Source: Deinococcus carri (GTDB lineage Bacteria > Deinococcota > Deinococci > Deinococcales > Deinococcaceae). From it: a stretch of DNA of 64,000 bases. Shown piece by piece: positions 43,138-50,717 of the stretch. Each line of letters starts with the position of its first letter. Position 1 is the stretch's first letter. The translations under genes were made by a program, and so were the position numbers. The stretch covers positions 183,584 through 247,583 of the forward strand of contig NZ_BAABRP010000002.1 of NCBI RefSeq assembly GCF_039545055.1, given 5' to 3'. The notes under the pieces are model-generated. The model was given only the letters and a program-made list of their open reading frames with translations, was not told the DNA's origin and ran no database searches.

Positions 43138-43782
43138 TCAGGCTGGGGTGTCCTGCCCGCGCTTGAACGCGTCGATGCTGCCGAGCGCTGCCTTGAGGTG
43201 CTTGTACACCTCGCGCTGGAGATCGAGGTCCTCGGGCAGTTCGTGCCGGAGCTGCTCCAGCGCTTGGGCGAGGTGGGCTCCACCGGCGGTTCGCTCGTAG
43301 TCCGGTCGCGCCCACTCGGGCAACTCGGGGGTGGCGGCGGGTTCACGTCGCGTGTCGTTCCAGTCCACCCAGGTTTTGGGCAGGTCGTACAGGTAGCGTC
43401 CGATGCCGAACTGCACCGCGCAGCGCTTCAGGGCATCCGAGGACGCGGCCTTGAGGGTGCCCGCCTCCCCCTCGCCCGCCTCGCCGATGTCCTCGCGGGT
43501 CACACCGAGGACCGTCAGGCGGCCCTTGACGGTGGGGGTCTGTGTGCCGGGGACGACCACGATCTCAAAGGACCAGTCGTCCGGGCACACGGCGTCCAGG
43601 CGGTCCTGCACAGCGCGCGCGTCCACGTAAGCGACCAGCAGCGCGCGGCCGCGGTCCTTGGTGAAGGCCTGCGGCTTCCAGCCCACCAGGTGGCTGGAAA
43701 AGGGGGCCTGGAGCCTCCGCTGGACCTGGGACAGGTGTGACGGGGCAGGGGAGAGGGGCAGGGGGCTGGGCTGGTCGGGCAT
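43138..43782 (-). CDS. DdrA-like Rad52-family DNA repair protein
   Basis: A 214-residue protein of the Rad52/Rad22 family, close in sequence layout to Deinococcus DdrA, which protects single-stranded DNA ends after irradiation. Key stretches are LSQVQRRLQAPFSSHLVGWK, ALLVAYVDARAVQDRLDAVC, TVKGRLTVLGVTREDIGEAG, KRCAVQFGIGRYLYDLPKTW and EDLDLQREVYKHLKAALGSI. No radiation/desiccation response motif was found upstream; a stem-loop leader is there instead. On a plasmid it may act in annealing or replication, together with the SSB gene at 50718-51416. Confidence 0.88.
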   Translation of the reverse strand: MPDQPSPLPLSPAPSHLSQVQRRLQAPFSSHLVGWKPQAFTKDRGRALLVAYVDARAVQDRLDAVCPDDWSFEIVVVPGTQTPTVKGRLTVLGVTREDIGEAGEGEAGTLKAASSDALKRCAVQFGIGRYLYDLPKTWVDWNDTRREPAATPELPEWARPDYERTAGGAHLAQALEQLRHELPEDLDLQREVYKHLKAALGSIDAFKRGQDTPA

Positions 43783-43820
43783 GGGTGTCCTTTCTGACCC
43801 CGTGGGGCCACCCTTCCGGG

Positions 43821-43842
43821 GCGGGCACCGGGTGCCCGCGAC
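43821..43842 (-). promoter_or_regulatory. GTCGC stem-loop leader, before the DdrA-like gene
   Basis: Nine-bp perfect stem GCGGGCACC/GGTGCCCGC, 39 nt before the ATG at 43782. Confidence 0.72.
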
Positions 43843-43892
43843 TCCCTTGTCCGGCCGGAAGAGGAGGCCTCCCTTCCCGCCGGACAGAGGGG

Positions 43893-44333
43893 TTAAGCCG
43901 CTTGAAGCTGCGCGGCCATGATCTCCTCTCGCACCTGCATCAGCAGCACCCCCAGCCGGTTGAGGCCCTGCCCACGGTAGACGCCCCAGTAGCGGTCGCG
44001 CCACGTGTTGTCTTCCACCAGCGCGGCGTCTCCAGTGGACAGCAGGCGCTCGCGCAGGTCCGGTTGGCGGAACTTCACGCGCAGCATCGCCAGCATCACC
44101 TCCTCCTTTAGGTCGTCCCAGCCCGGGCGCAGGGTGACCTGTTGCCCGGCCTGCCGCGCCTCCGCCGGGGTCGGCAGGGCGGCGATGACGGCCCGCTCGG
44201 CGAGATTCTCGGTCTTGCAGGCCTGGAAGGCGTGCTCCACCGTGGGATACCGCACCCCACGCACTCGGATGACGGCAGGCTCGAAGTTGCTCAGGAAGGC
44301 GTACTGATCACGGAACCCTCGTATTTCGGTCAT
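43893..44333 (-). CDS. NADAR-family protein (YbiA-like)
   Basis: A 146-residue NADAR protein. The family pattern is complete: QYAFLSNFEPAVIRVRGVRY PTVEHAFQACKT, then DLKEEVMLAMLRVKFRQPDL and DNTWRDRYWGVYRGQGLNRL. Members are N-glycosidases or act on ADP-ribose compounds; some remove ADP-ribose from guanine in DNA and pair with toxins in phage defence. No such toxin is adjacent. It sits in an accessory operon next to the DdrA-like gene. A function in nucleotide damage repair or defence is inference. Confidence 0.88.
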   Translation of the reverse strand: MTEIRGFRDQYAFLSNFEPAVIRVRGVRYPTVEHAFQACKTENLAERAVIAALPTPAEARQAGQQVTLRPGWDDLKEEVMLAMLRVKFRQPDLRERLLSTGDAALVEDNTWRDRYWGVYRGQGLNRLGVLLMQVREEIMAAQLQAA

Positions 44334-44452
44334 GCCGGACCGTTCCCCCGGCCTCGCCGGGGGGACCCCTGAAACCTGGGCGGGGCAGGCAAGGTGGGGG
44401 AGGCGGCCACAGGCAGCGCCGTTCACCCGAAGCTGGCTTGCTGCCTGGCGGC

Positions 44453-44701
44453 TCAAGGCTCCTCCAGCGGCACGAAGGTCTTCCAGTTCCCTGGCAGATC
44501 ATGGACCAGGTATACCCGTGGCTGCCGGTGCCGTCGCACCTGTCGCAGGTACCGGTGGGTCAAAGCGTGCCAGGCGGGTGGGCCGCGGGGTGGCGGCCGC
44601 TTGGTCGAGGAGGGTCCAGAAGGAGGGAGGGAGCGGGGTGGACACGGTCCCTTCACGGTCAGGGAAAACAACTTTCTTCCTGGTGATCTCTCGTCTTTCA
44701 T
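44453..44701 (-). CDS. Small gene, probably split by a frameshift
   Basis: The end of this 82-residue frame looks like real protein (HALTHRYLRQVRRHRQPRVY, then LVHDLPGNWKTFVPLEEP). Its start does not, but an overlapping frame reads well there (KKVVFPDREGTVSTPLPPSF, then WTLLDQAAAT). One indel near 44590 would join them into a protein of about 85 residues. The exact start is uncertain, and no family was recognised. Confidence 0.35.
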   Translation of the reverse strand: MKDERSPGRKLFSLTVKGPCPPRSLPPSGPSSTKRPPPRGPPAWHALTHRYLRQVRRHRQPRVYLVHDLPGNWKTFVPLEEP

Positions 44702-44797
44702 GGCGGACCGGTCCCCTGGCCCCGTCCGGGGACGACTGAAGCTGGAACCATCCCGTTGGGTGGGCAGGGTGGCCGTCCGCGGACCATGGACCTCGCC

Positions 44798-45406
44798 TCA
44801 GTTCGGGTCCCTTGGGCCGCAGGGCTGGTCCCCGGGGTCGCTCCCGCGCGTGCCCGTGTGCTGCCGCTCGTGGCGTAGGGCGTCCCGGTAAGCGACCGCG
44901 AATGCCAGGAAAGGTGTGGCGGCACAGGCGGCGGATGTCCGTCCGGCAGCCGAAGTGACCTGAGCGTCGCACCGGCCAGGCTGCTCCTCCAGGTCGTAGC
45001 GCCAGTTTCGTGCCAGAACTGCCGCCCGCAGGGCGAGCTGCACCAGGGGTTGCACGCCCGACCACTTGAGCTGCTCGGGCTCAGTCCAGACCATGCCCGC
45101 CCAGGAGAACAGCACGTCCTGGAAGGCGAACCCGTCTGGGTCGAGGACCGCGAGATCGCGGACGACATCCGCCAGGGCCTCTTGCGTGAATTCAGGCTCG
45201 ACCAAGGTGACCGGGGTGGGCTGTGCATCCAGCTCGGCGAGCAGGGAGGCGGCAGCATCCCGGGCGATCAGGTCCCGTGCGGCGTCTCGGGCCTGGCGGT
45301 AGGCTTCTTGTTCCTGCCCACCCTTGAAGGTGATCTGGCCGCACTCCAGCGCGGCGAGCAGGGTGGAGAGGGCCAGGGCAAGCTCACGGCGATCTGCTGG
45401 CAACAT
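44798..45406 (-). CDS. Unknown helical protein
   Basis: A 202-residue protein starting at the ATG after GGGAGGTGGCC. It is mainly helical (RRELALALSTLLAALECGQI, EALADVVRDLAVLDPDGFAF, VQPLVQLALRAAVLARNWRY). The C-terminal 40 residues are polar. A variant stem-loop (GTCAC flank, 45419-45436) precedes it. No family was recognised; it looks like a plasmid-specific protein. Confidence 0.62.
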   Translation of the reverse strand: MLPADRRELALALSTLLAALECGQITFKGGQEQEAYRQARDAARDLIARDAAASLLAELDAQPTPVTLVEPEFTQEALADVVRDLAVLDPDGFAFQDVLFSWAGMVWTEPEQLKWSGVQPLVQLALRAAVLARNWRYDLEEQPGRCDAQVTSAAGRTSAACAATPFLAFAVAYRDALRHERQHTGTRGSDPGDQPCGPRDPN

Positions 45407-45444
45407 GGCCACCTCCCGGCCGCGCTGGCGGCGGTGACGAAGGG

Positions 45445-45711
45445 TCAATCCCGGCCACCCAGGCGTGCCAGGACCTCCCGCTCGGCGCGGCTCAGCCGCA
45501 GACCTTCCTGCGAGAGCAGGCGCTCGACTTCGCTGGCCTGGACCACCCGCCGCACCACCTCCTCGTGGACAGGAGCGGTCAGCCAGGGCCGCCGCATCAC
45601 CTGCTGCACGAAGCGGCCGCTGCCAGGGTGGGGCGCGCGCTCGATCACGACCAGCAGGCTGCCTCGGCAGGGCGTGATGTCGGCCCGGGTCCGTCCCTGT
45701 TCGATTTGCAC
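45445..45711 (-). CDS. Small basic protein of unknown function
   Basis: An 88-residue protein (CRGSLLVVIERAPHPGSGRF, EEVVRRVVQASEVERLLSQE) with a helical C terminus ending RAEREVLARLGGRD. The stem-loop leader immediately upstream, and the clean start, support it as a real gene. No domain was recognised. Confidence 0.55.
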   Translation of the reverse strand: MQIEQGRTRADITPCRGSLLVVIERAPHPGSGRFVQQVMRRPWLTAPVHEEVVRRVVQASEVERLLSQEGLRLSRAEREVLARLGGRD

Positions 45712-45722
45712 GGCTGCCCGCC

Positions 45723-45743
45723 GCGTCCCCTCCGGGGCGCGAC
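45723..45743 (-). promoter_or_regulatory. GTCGC stem-loop leader, before the 45711 start
   Basis: GCG plus CCCC pairs with GGGG plus CGC around TCC, with one mismatched base; 12 nt before the ATG. Confidence 0.6.
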
Positions 45744-45875
45744 GCCTCCTGCAAAGGAAACCTGGCAGGGCGGCTGGGAGAAAGGCACCAGGACGACGTC
45801 AAGCGGGCCGGTCCTGGCCGCCCCGGTGTGGCAGCCGAGTGCCGCGACGGATCGTGTTCACGACCCCGACTTCCT

Positions 45876-46083
45876 TCACAACGGGACGAACGTTCTGACC
45901 TGCCTCAGCCGAGCGATGCAACCGATCATGCTCACAATAGTCAACGCGATTACCAGCACGATGAACGCCAGGACGAGGCCGTTGCCCAGCGGCTGGGGAA
46001 GACCCAGCACGGCGTCATACGGCTGCGCTGAGGGTCAGCAACAGGAGGCCGAGCAGGATCGGCAGGCCCAGGCCGCTCGTCAG
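45876..46083 (-). other. Possible two-helix membrane peptide, frameshifted
   Basis: Just after the 46080-46292 gene, one frame reads TSGLGLPILLGLLLLTLSAA and stops; the next frame continues LGNGLVLAFIVLVIALTIVS MIGC and stops at 45876. Together they would make a small protein with two membrane helices. No normal start codon is visible; a CTG overlapping the previous stop is the nearest. It is too short for usual ORF cut-offs. Confidence 0.35.
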
Positions 46084-46292
46084 TTGGGCTGCCTTTCGCC
46101 ACGGGCACGCTCCTCGCGGGCGCGCTCCTCGGCTTCCCACTCCTCGACCAGCTTGGGGCCGGCGCGGCGCGTCTCCAGGGCGGCCTCCACCCAGGAATCT
46201 GGGAGGTTCAGGCGGCGGGCCAGGCGTTCGTGCTCGCTCAGGTGCTCCTCGCCCTTCACGGGTTCGGTCTGATCGTTGGAAAGGTCAGACAT
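46080..46292 (-). CDS. Small charged protein of unknown function
   Basis: A 70-residue very charged protein (EPVKGEEHLSEHERLARRLN, then EEWEAEERAREERARGERQP), likely one long helix. Its ATG overlaps the end of the 46285-46470 frame. No family was recognised. Confidence 0.6.
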   Translation of the reverse strand: MSDLSNDQTEPVKGEEHLSEHERLARRLNLPDSWVEAALETRRAGPKLVEEWEAEERAREERARGERQPN

Positions 46293-46470
46293 CAGCGTTC
46301 TTCCTCCTGTATTCCTCCCCGTGGAAGGCTGAGGGGTGCTCGATCTTCTCGCCCCGACAGGGGACCCGGGCCCGGCCTTCCCCGAGGGTAGGGGGGAAGA
46401 GGTTGCCTCGCCGCCTGGCCCCAGTGCTGACCCGCAAAGCCAACGGTGCGTCTATGTCCAGCACCTCCAC
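46285..46470 (-). CDS. Small protein of unknown function
   Basis: A 61-residue frame (MEVLDIDAPLALRVSTGARR) whose stop overlaps the start of the next gene by 8 bases, suggesting coupling. It is short and has no recognised domain, so the assignment rests on position and composition. Confidence 0.4.
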   Translation of the reverse strand: MEVLDIDAPLALRVSTGARRRGNLFPPTLGEGRARVPCRGEKIEHPSAFHGEEYRRKNADV

Positions 46471-46482
46471 GCTTTCCTGTGC

Positions 46483-46815
46483 TCAGGACACGCGCGACGC
46501 CTGGAGGCAGGAATACTTACCCGTGTTGTGCAGGACTTCGAACGCACGGTAGGGGCGGCCGATCTGGCGCGCGTTACGGGCCAGTTGCGCCAGTTCGCGC
46601 AAGCGGGCGCGGGTGGTCCGCTCGGGGGAGGGGTTCTGGATGGCCGGGTCGTCGATATCACGGCCGTGCAGGCCATGCAGGTAGAAGTGCTGGCGGTGGC
46701 ATTTCACCAGGTACAGCAGGTATCGGGCCCTAAGGTACTCCCCACCGCTCAGGTTCCCCCGGCAGGCCGTGACGAAGAGGCGGTCGGCGAGCGCGAGTGC
46801 CTGGTCGAAATCCAT
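46483..46815 (-). CDS. Unknown helical protein
   Basis: A 110-residue protein (MDFDQALALADRLFVTACRG, YLRARYLLYLVKCHRQHFYL, RARLRELAQLARNARQIGRP). It is helical and basic, with a good composition for a real gene. ATG start with GGAGGAGATTGT upstream. It is co-directional with its neighbours; function unknown. Confidence 0.65.
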   Translation of the reverse strand: MDFDQALALADRLFVTACRGNLSGGEYLRARYLLYLVKCHRQHFYLHGLHGRDIDDPAIQNPSPERTTRARLRELAQLARNARQIGRPYRAFEVLHNTGKYSCLQASRVS

Positions 46816-46839
46816 ACAATCTCCTCCGGTGTGGGCACC

Positions 46840-47178
46840 TCACCCGCGACGGGCGGCGCGCTCTAGCGGCAGGAGCACGTTCACCACCTGCTTGCGGGCA
46901 ACTTCACGCAACCAGCCCAGTTCGTCGGGCGTGTACTGGTCGGCGCGCGTCCGCTTGGGGAGCCACGGCCGTAGGTTGGCCACCACCGCCAGGCAGGCGA
47001 GCGGCTCGGCCTCTACCGGGAACGCGGCGCTCGCCAGTTCCTCCAGCGTGGCCTCTTCCAGAAAGCCGCTGAGGTCCCGCACCAGGCGGTACAGGTCCTG
47101 CGCGTTGCCCTGGGGCGCCTCACCCCCCAGCAGCGCCTCCGCCTGCCGCCGCAGGGCCGCGAGATCGGCGCCACTCAC
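46840..47178 (-). CDS. Unknown helical protein
   Basis: A 112-residue protein starting at a GTG that overlaps the previous stop (GTGA), giving VSGADLAALRRQAEALLGGE. Further helices are QDLYRLVRDLSGFLEEATLE and YTPDELGWLREVARKQVVNV. The long frame upstream of this GTG is only the antisense-like shadow of the next gene. It is translationally coupled to 47175-47879. No family was recognised. Confidence 0.65.
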   Translation of the reverse strand: MSGADLAALRRQAEALLGGEAPQGNAQDLYRLVRDLSGFLEEATLEELASAAFPVEAEPLACLAVVANLRPWLPKRTRADQYTPDELGWLREVARKQVVNVLLPLERAARRG

Positions 47179-47879
47179 ACCGGGAACGCGAAGACGGGGA
47201 GACCACTTCGCTGCGCGGCCGCGAACTGCGCCCGGTTGGCCCCCTGCACCCCGCCCTGGCCCACGATGTGGCTGATCCCAGTGATCGGCACCGACGCGAA
47301 AATCGCCCGGGCGTAACGCACAGCGGGCGCTCCGGCCCCCAGGCGGCCGCGCAGCTCGTACTCCCCCTCGCCGAGGTACCGCGTGAGGGTGCCCGGCGTG
47401 GCACTCGGCGTGACCCACCAGTGCAGGCCGGTGCAGCTCGTGTTTGCTGGGTGGCGCTTGCCCGTCGGGCAGACGTGCGTCCCTTCCAGGTGGGGCACCA
47501 AGGCCTCGGGGTTGGCGACCAGGGCCTTGGGGTGGATGAACAGGAAGCGGCTCTGGGCGCTGAGCTTGCCCACCGGTAGGGTAGGGGAGATCTTGCGCGA
47601 GAAGCCCATGCGCCGCGCCTCCTCCCAGAAGTCCGGCACGAAGGGGTAGTGCGACTCGCCGATCAGGTCCACGACGTGCGTGACCCCCTTGGGATCGGTC
47701 CAGAGCGTGACGCCCAGCGCGTTCACGCTCAGGTGGGTGGGCACCAGGGTGGGAAAGTCCACCAGGAAGTGGTCGAGCGGGTGGGTGCCGCTGGCCAGGA
47801 CCGCGCATTCGAGGTACCACCCGCCGAGAATCCGTCCGTCGCCGCAAAGCCGCCGTCCACCCTGTGCCAGTCCGTGCAT
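47175..47879 (-). CDS. Unknown protein of the plasmid accessory operon
   Basis: A 234-residue protein. Parts such as GWYLECAVLASGTHPLDHFL, TLWTDPKGVTHVVDLIGESH and FLFIHPKALVANPEALVPHL suggest an alpha/beta fold with several His and Cys that could bind metal (THVCPTGKRHPANTSCTGLH). No family was recognised. A stem-loop leader and GGAGGTGCAGC precede the ATG. It is coupled to the 46840-47178 gene. Confidence 0.65.
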   Translation of the reverse strand: MHGLAQGGRRLCGDGRILGGWYLECAVLASGTHPLDHFLVDFPTLVPTHLSVNALGVTLWTDPKGVTHVVDLIGESHYPFVPDFWEEARRMGFSRKISPTLPVGKLSAQSRFLFIHPKALVANPEALVPHLEGTHVCPTGKRHPANTSCTGLHWWVTPSATPGTLTRYLGEGEYELRGRLGAGAPAVRYARAIFASVPITGISHIVGQGGVQGANRAQFAAAQRSGLPVFAFPV

Positions 47880-47900
47880 GCTGCACCTCCGTCCCCCTCC

Positions 47901-47924
47901 GCCTGCGCGCGCGAGCAGCGCGAC
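47901..47924 (-). promoter_or_regulatory. GTCGC stem-loop leader, before the 47879 start
   Basis: An imperfect GC stem (GCGC/GCGC core) follows GTCGC; 22 nt before the ATG. The weakest-paired copy of the series. Confidence 0.5.
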
Positions 47925-48111
47925 CCCTGCTCAGGGCGGAAGGTCATGCCCGACAAGGACCTCAGGCGTAGGGCCTGCGCGACGGAGGAGCTGGGTCATG
48001 GGCACCTTGGGGGCGTGGCGGGCCGCGGCGACCTCTGGCAGCCCCAGGAAGGGGCGGCGCAGGTTAGAAGCCCTCTCCCCATGCCCGCACCGGCCCTGGT
48101 CCTGCTGACGC

Positions 48112-49035
48112 TCAGGCAGCCCCGGAGCGGGTCGCGCGAACCCGGTTTGGGGGACGGTTCAGGGCGGGCGGGGCTGGCACCTCCGGCGGGGCGGGTTCCG
48201 GCGCGGCCTCCACGGTGGGTGAAGCGGCCGGTTCCTCCGGCGCGGTCCCGTCACGGGCCAGGTCCAGCAGCGCCTGGGTCAGCGCGCCGAGGTCCACGCC
48301 CTCGTGGCGGGCCATCGCCGCCACCCGGCTGGCCAGGTCGGTCACCACGTCCACCTCGATCAGCGGCGCCGGGGCGTCTTGCAGGGCGGCGCTCAGCACG
48401 TCGCCCAGGTCCCCTTGCTGGGCCACCCGCGCACCCTTGAGGTCGTCGGCCGTGAACTTCGCGCCCGGGTCGCCCGCCACCTTGGCCTGCAAGGCCCCGA
48501 CCGCCTGCGTGCGGTACGGCTCGTTCAGAGCGGCGATCTGCTCGACCACACCGGCGGCCACCCGCTCGCCGACCAGGTCCAGCACCCACTCGGGCAGCTC
48601 GAGCAGCCTGGCGCGCTTCTTCAACGTACCGAGCGGCGCACCCCACAAGTCCGCCACAGCTTTGAGGTTGTACCCCTGGTTCAACTTCTCGCGCAGGGCC
48701 AGTGCCTCGGCGACCGGGTTGTTCGAGCGGCCCAGGTTCTCGATGCCGGTGATGTCCGCAGCCGACCCCGCGCTGCTGCTCACGAACGCGGGCACTTCCG
48801 TCAGCCCCACGTCCCGGGCGGTGTGGAAGCGGCGGCTCCCGGCGGAGACGCGGTAGCGGTAGGGACTGCCTTCCGGTGCCGGGTACAGTTCCAGCGGCGT
48901 GAGGATGCCGAACTCCGTCACGCTCGGGCCGATGGAGTTGCGTGCGCCCCGCAGCTCGGGCGGCTCAATCTCCGCCAGGGGCACCACCTGGTACTGCCGC
49001 TCGCCTGAATCCTGAAACAGCGGTGTTGCGTCCAT
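48112..49035 (-). CDS. ParB-like protein (possible PRTRC ParB)
   Basis: A 307-residue ParB/Spo0J relative starting after GGAGGTCAGC (MDATPLFQDSGERQYQVVPL). SIGPSVTEFGILTPLELYPA and SAGSRRFHTARDVGLTEVPA hold the position of the usual GERRxRA motif, here GSRRFHT. ENLGRSNNPVAEALALREKL and WGAPLGTLKKRARLLELPEW are the helix-turn-helix part. It differs clearly from the ParB at 20396-21307 and has no ParA partner nearby. PRTRC loci often carry their own ParB-like gene, which fits this one. Confidence 0.82.
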   Translation of the reverse strand: MDATPLFQDSGERQYQVVPLAEIEPPELRGARNSIGPSVTEFGILTPLELYPAPEGSPYRYRVSAGSRRFHTARDVGLTEVPAFVSSSAGSAADITGIENLGRSNNPVAEALALREKLNQGYNLKAVADLWGAPLGTLKKRARLLELPEWVLDLVGERVAAGVVEQIAALNEPYRTQAVGALQAKVAGDPGAKFTADDLKGARVAQQGDLGDVLSAALQDAPAPLIEVDVVTDLASRVAAMARHEGVDLGALTQALLDLARDGTAPEEPAASPTVEAAPEPAPPEVPAPPALNRPPNRVRATRSGAA

Positions 49036-49057
49036 GCTGACCTCCACCGCGGCCACC

Positions 49058-49081
49058 GCGCCGGTGTGATTCCGGCGCGAC
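49058..49081 (-). promoter_or_regulatory. GTCGC stem-loop leader, before the ParB-like gene
   Basis: Seven-bp perfect stem GCGCCGG/CCGGCGC around TGTGATT, 23 nt before the ATG at 49035. Confidence 0.75.
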
Positions 49082-49233
49082 CCCTATCGGCTCTGCCTCC
49101 TGCCCGACGCTCAGCCCGAGCAGGACGGTGGCGGCGCACAGGACAAGCGCGGCACCACGAACGAGTGGGGTGCCTAGACACCCCCATGAAAAGAGGGGGC
49201 CGCGGCGCCGCGAACCCCCGCGAAGGGCTCAGG

Positions 49234-49314
49234 TCAGATCACCTGCGGCTCACTGCCCAGACCCGAGGTGTCAAACCGCCACCTGGTCAGGAACGTCCAG
49301 AAGAAGTTCCACAT
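49234..49314 (-). CDS. 26-residue aromatic peptide with a strong ribosome site
   Basis: The ATG at 49314 follows GAAAGGAGGTGAGAAC, one of the strongest Shine-Dalgarno sequences in the window, and a stem-loop leader. The peptide begins MWNFFWTFLTRWRFDTSGLG and ends SEPQVI before a TGA. Four tryptophans or phenylalanine pairs make its first half membrane-seeking. It could be a functional small protein or a translated leader. It is missed by ordinary gene finders because the frame is also open far upstream. Confidence 0.6.
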   Translation of the reverse strand: MWNFFWTFLTRWRFDTSGLGSEPQVI

Positions 49315-49342
49315 GTTCTCACCTCCTTTCACATCCGTCCTG

Positions 49343-49365
49343 GCGGCGGCTTTGTCCGCCGCGAC
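49343..49365 (-). promoter_or_regulatory. GTCGC stem-loop leader, before the 26-residue peptide
   Basis: Seven-bp perfect stem GCGGCGG/CCGCCGC around CTTTGT, 29 nt before the ATG at 49314. Confidence 0.75.
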
Positions 49366-49427
49366 TCCCCACACAAAAAGGGGAGACGGGCCATCCGCCC
49401 GCACGTCTCCCCCTGCCTCTGCTGAAT

Positions 49428-49883
49428 TCAGTCCGCCGCGTTGTCCACCGTCGGTCCCGGCCCGGCCACCTGCCAGAACGCCTGTACGTACGCGCGGGCC
49501 CCTTCGAGCCACCCCACCCGCTGCTCTTCTCTGACCCCGGCTTCGCGGCACAGCGCGAGCAGATTGAGGCGGCGGATACCCACCCACGTCCCCCGGAAGT
49601 GCGCCCGCGCGCTGGCATATCCGCCCAGCACGGCACCGCTGAACACGCGCTGGCGGGTGGCGAACGTCAGCACGTCCGGCATCGCCAGGTGGCCCAGGCA
49701 CTCCCACACCAGCTCGTGCCCCTCGGCGAGAGTGCTGAAGCGCAGGCTCACGCCCTCGACCGGCGTGCCGGTTCGGCCCACCGCGTGGAAGAGTTCCCGG
49801 TGGAATTTCGGGTTGGGGTGGGTCAGGCGGAAGTCCGATTCCCGGAAGGCCGCGATCACGTCGGCGCGTTCGTCCTGTGTCAT
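49428..49883 (-). CDS. Unknown protein
   Basis: A 151-residue protein (MTQDERADVIAAFRESDFRL, ELVWECLGHLAMPDVLTFAT, SARAHFRGTWVGIRRLNLLA). It looks folded, with mixed helices. The ATG is 12 nt after a stem-loop leader. The frame of the preceding gene stays open all the way through it, which is probably accidental. No family was recognised. Confidence 0.68.
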   Translation of the reverse strand: MTQDERADVIAAFRESDFRLTHPNPKFHRELFHAVGRTGTPVEGVSLRFSTLAEGHELVWECLGHLAMPDVLTFATRQRVFSGAVLGGYASARAHFRGTWVGIRRLNLLALCREAGVREEQRVGWLEGARAYVQAFWQVAGPGPTVDNAAD

Positions 49884-49894
49884 GCCCTCCCACG

Positions 49895-49913
49895 GCGCGC
49901 GAAAGCGCGCGAC
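49895..49913 (-). promoter_or_regulatory. GTCGC stem-loop leader, before the 49883 start
   Basis: Six-bp stem GCGCGC/GCGCGC around GAAA (TTTC on the transcript), 12 nt before the ATG. Confidence 0.75.
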
Positions 49914-50163
49914 ACCCCGAGCCCGGCAGGCACTCCAGCACCTCGCCGTTCAGCTCGACGACGTCACCCGGCCTCGTGCTGCGCGCCGTCTCCTCCGGCA
50001 CCAGGCGGCGGACGCCCAGGCCGCGTGCCCAGTGCGAGTTGCCGAAGTGCTGCACCACCCGGAACGCCATGTCCGGATCGGTGCACCGCTCCACCTCCGC
50101 CACCAGCACGAAGTCGTTCGGCCACCGCGCCCCGGGGCCCTTGGCATGAAACACTTTCGCCAC
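49914..50163 (-). CDS. Unknown protein lacking a sensible stop
   Basis: From a GTG at 50163 the frame encodes a convincing domain (MAKVFHAKGPGARWPNDFVL, VLVAEVERCTDPDMAFRVVQ, HFGNSHWARGLGVRRLVPEE) of about 83 residues. It then runs without a stop through the stem-loop and the entire next gene down to 49234. A stop expected near 49915 seems to have been lost by an indel, or the sequence has an error there. The end given here is the edge of the stem-loop. No family was recognised. Confidence 0.5.
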
Positions 50164-50272
50164 CCCGTCCTGTACCTCGGCGTTCTCCCCAGCGCCGCAG
50201 GCGCGAAGGCTGAGCGTCCTGACGAGAGCGGTGCCCGCCGGGCCGACACAGCGAACTTGCGGAGCAGAGCAG

Positions 50273-50527
50273 TCAGTTGCCGACCTCTTCCCCCTGGATG
50301 CTTTCAGCGGGCGCGGTCGCCGCGATGATCGCCTCGATCATGGACGGGTGAGTGCTTAACCCTCCAAAGGGTGGGCCGCCCTCCAGAGCCAGGCAGGTCC
50401 CCTCAAGGGCGGTCCTGGCTTGCAGCGCGGCCGCGTGCGGGTCCTCCGCATCGAGAACGGCCCCCACCGCGAAGCGGGTATCGTCCAGACACACCCGCAA
50501 CCACTCGTGTCGGCCAGCGGCCGACAC
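50273..50527 (-). CDS. Small acidic protein
   Basis: An 84-residue frame (EWLRVCLDDTRFAVGAVLDA, AAALQARTALEGTCLALEGG). A perfect 11-bp hairpin (CTCGTGTCGGC/GCCGACACGAG, 50507-50533) spans the first codons, so the true start may be the GTG ten codons further in, with the hairpin as its leader. No family was recognised. Confidence 0.55.
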   Translation of the reverse strand: MSAAGRHEWLRVCLDDTRFAVGAVLDAEDPHAAALQARTALEGTCLALEGGPPFGGLSTHPSMIEAIIAATAPAESIQGEEVGN

Positions 50528-50717
50528 GAGGCTGGGGGGCCGGGTGGTCGCGGTGGGCCATCGGGGTCACTCGGCGAGCTCTCGAACCATCTCCTGCAAC
50601 AGCGTCATCGGCATGGGTACCTCACGAGCGCAAGAGACGAAACAAAAGATCTCCGGCCTCCCCGCACCGTGGGGGAGACCGGAGGCCCGCATCCCTTCCT
50701 GACCGACAGAGGGGAGC

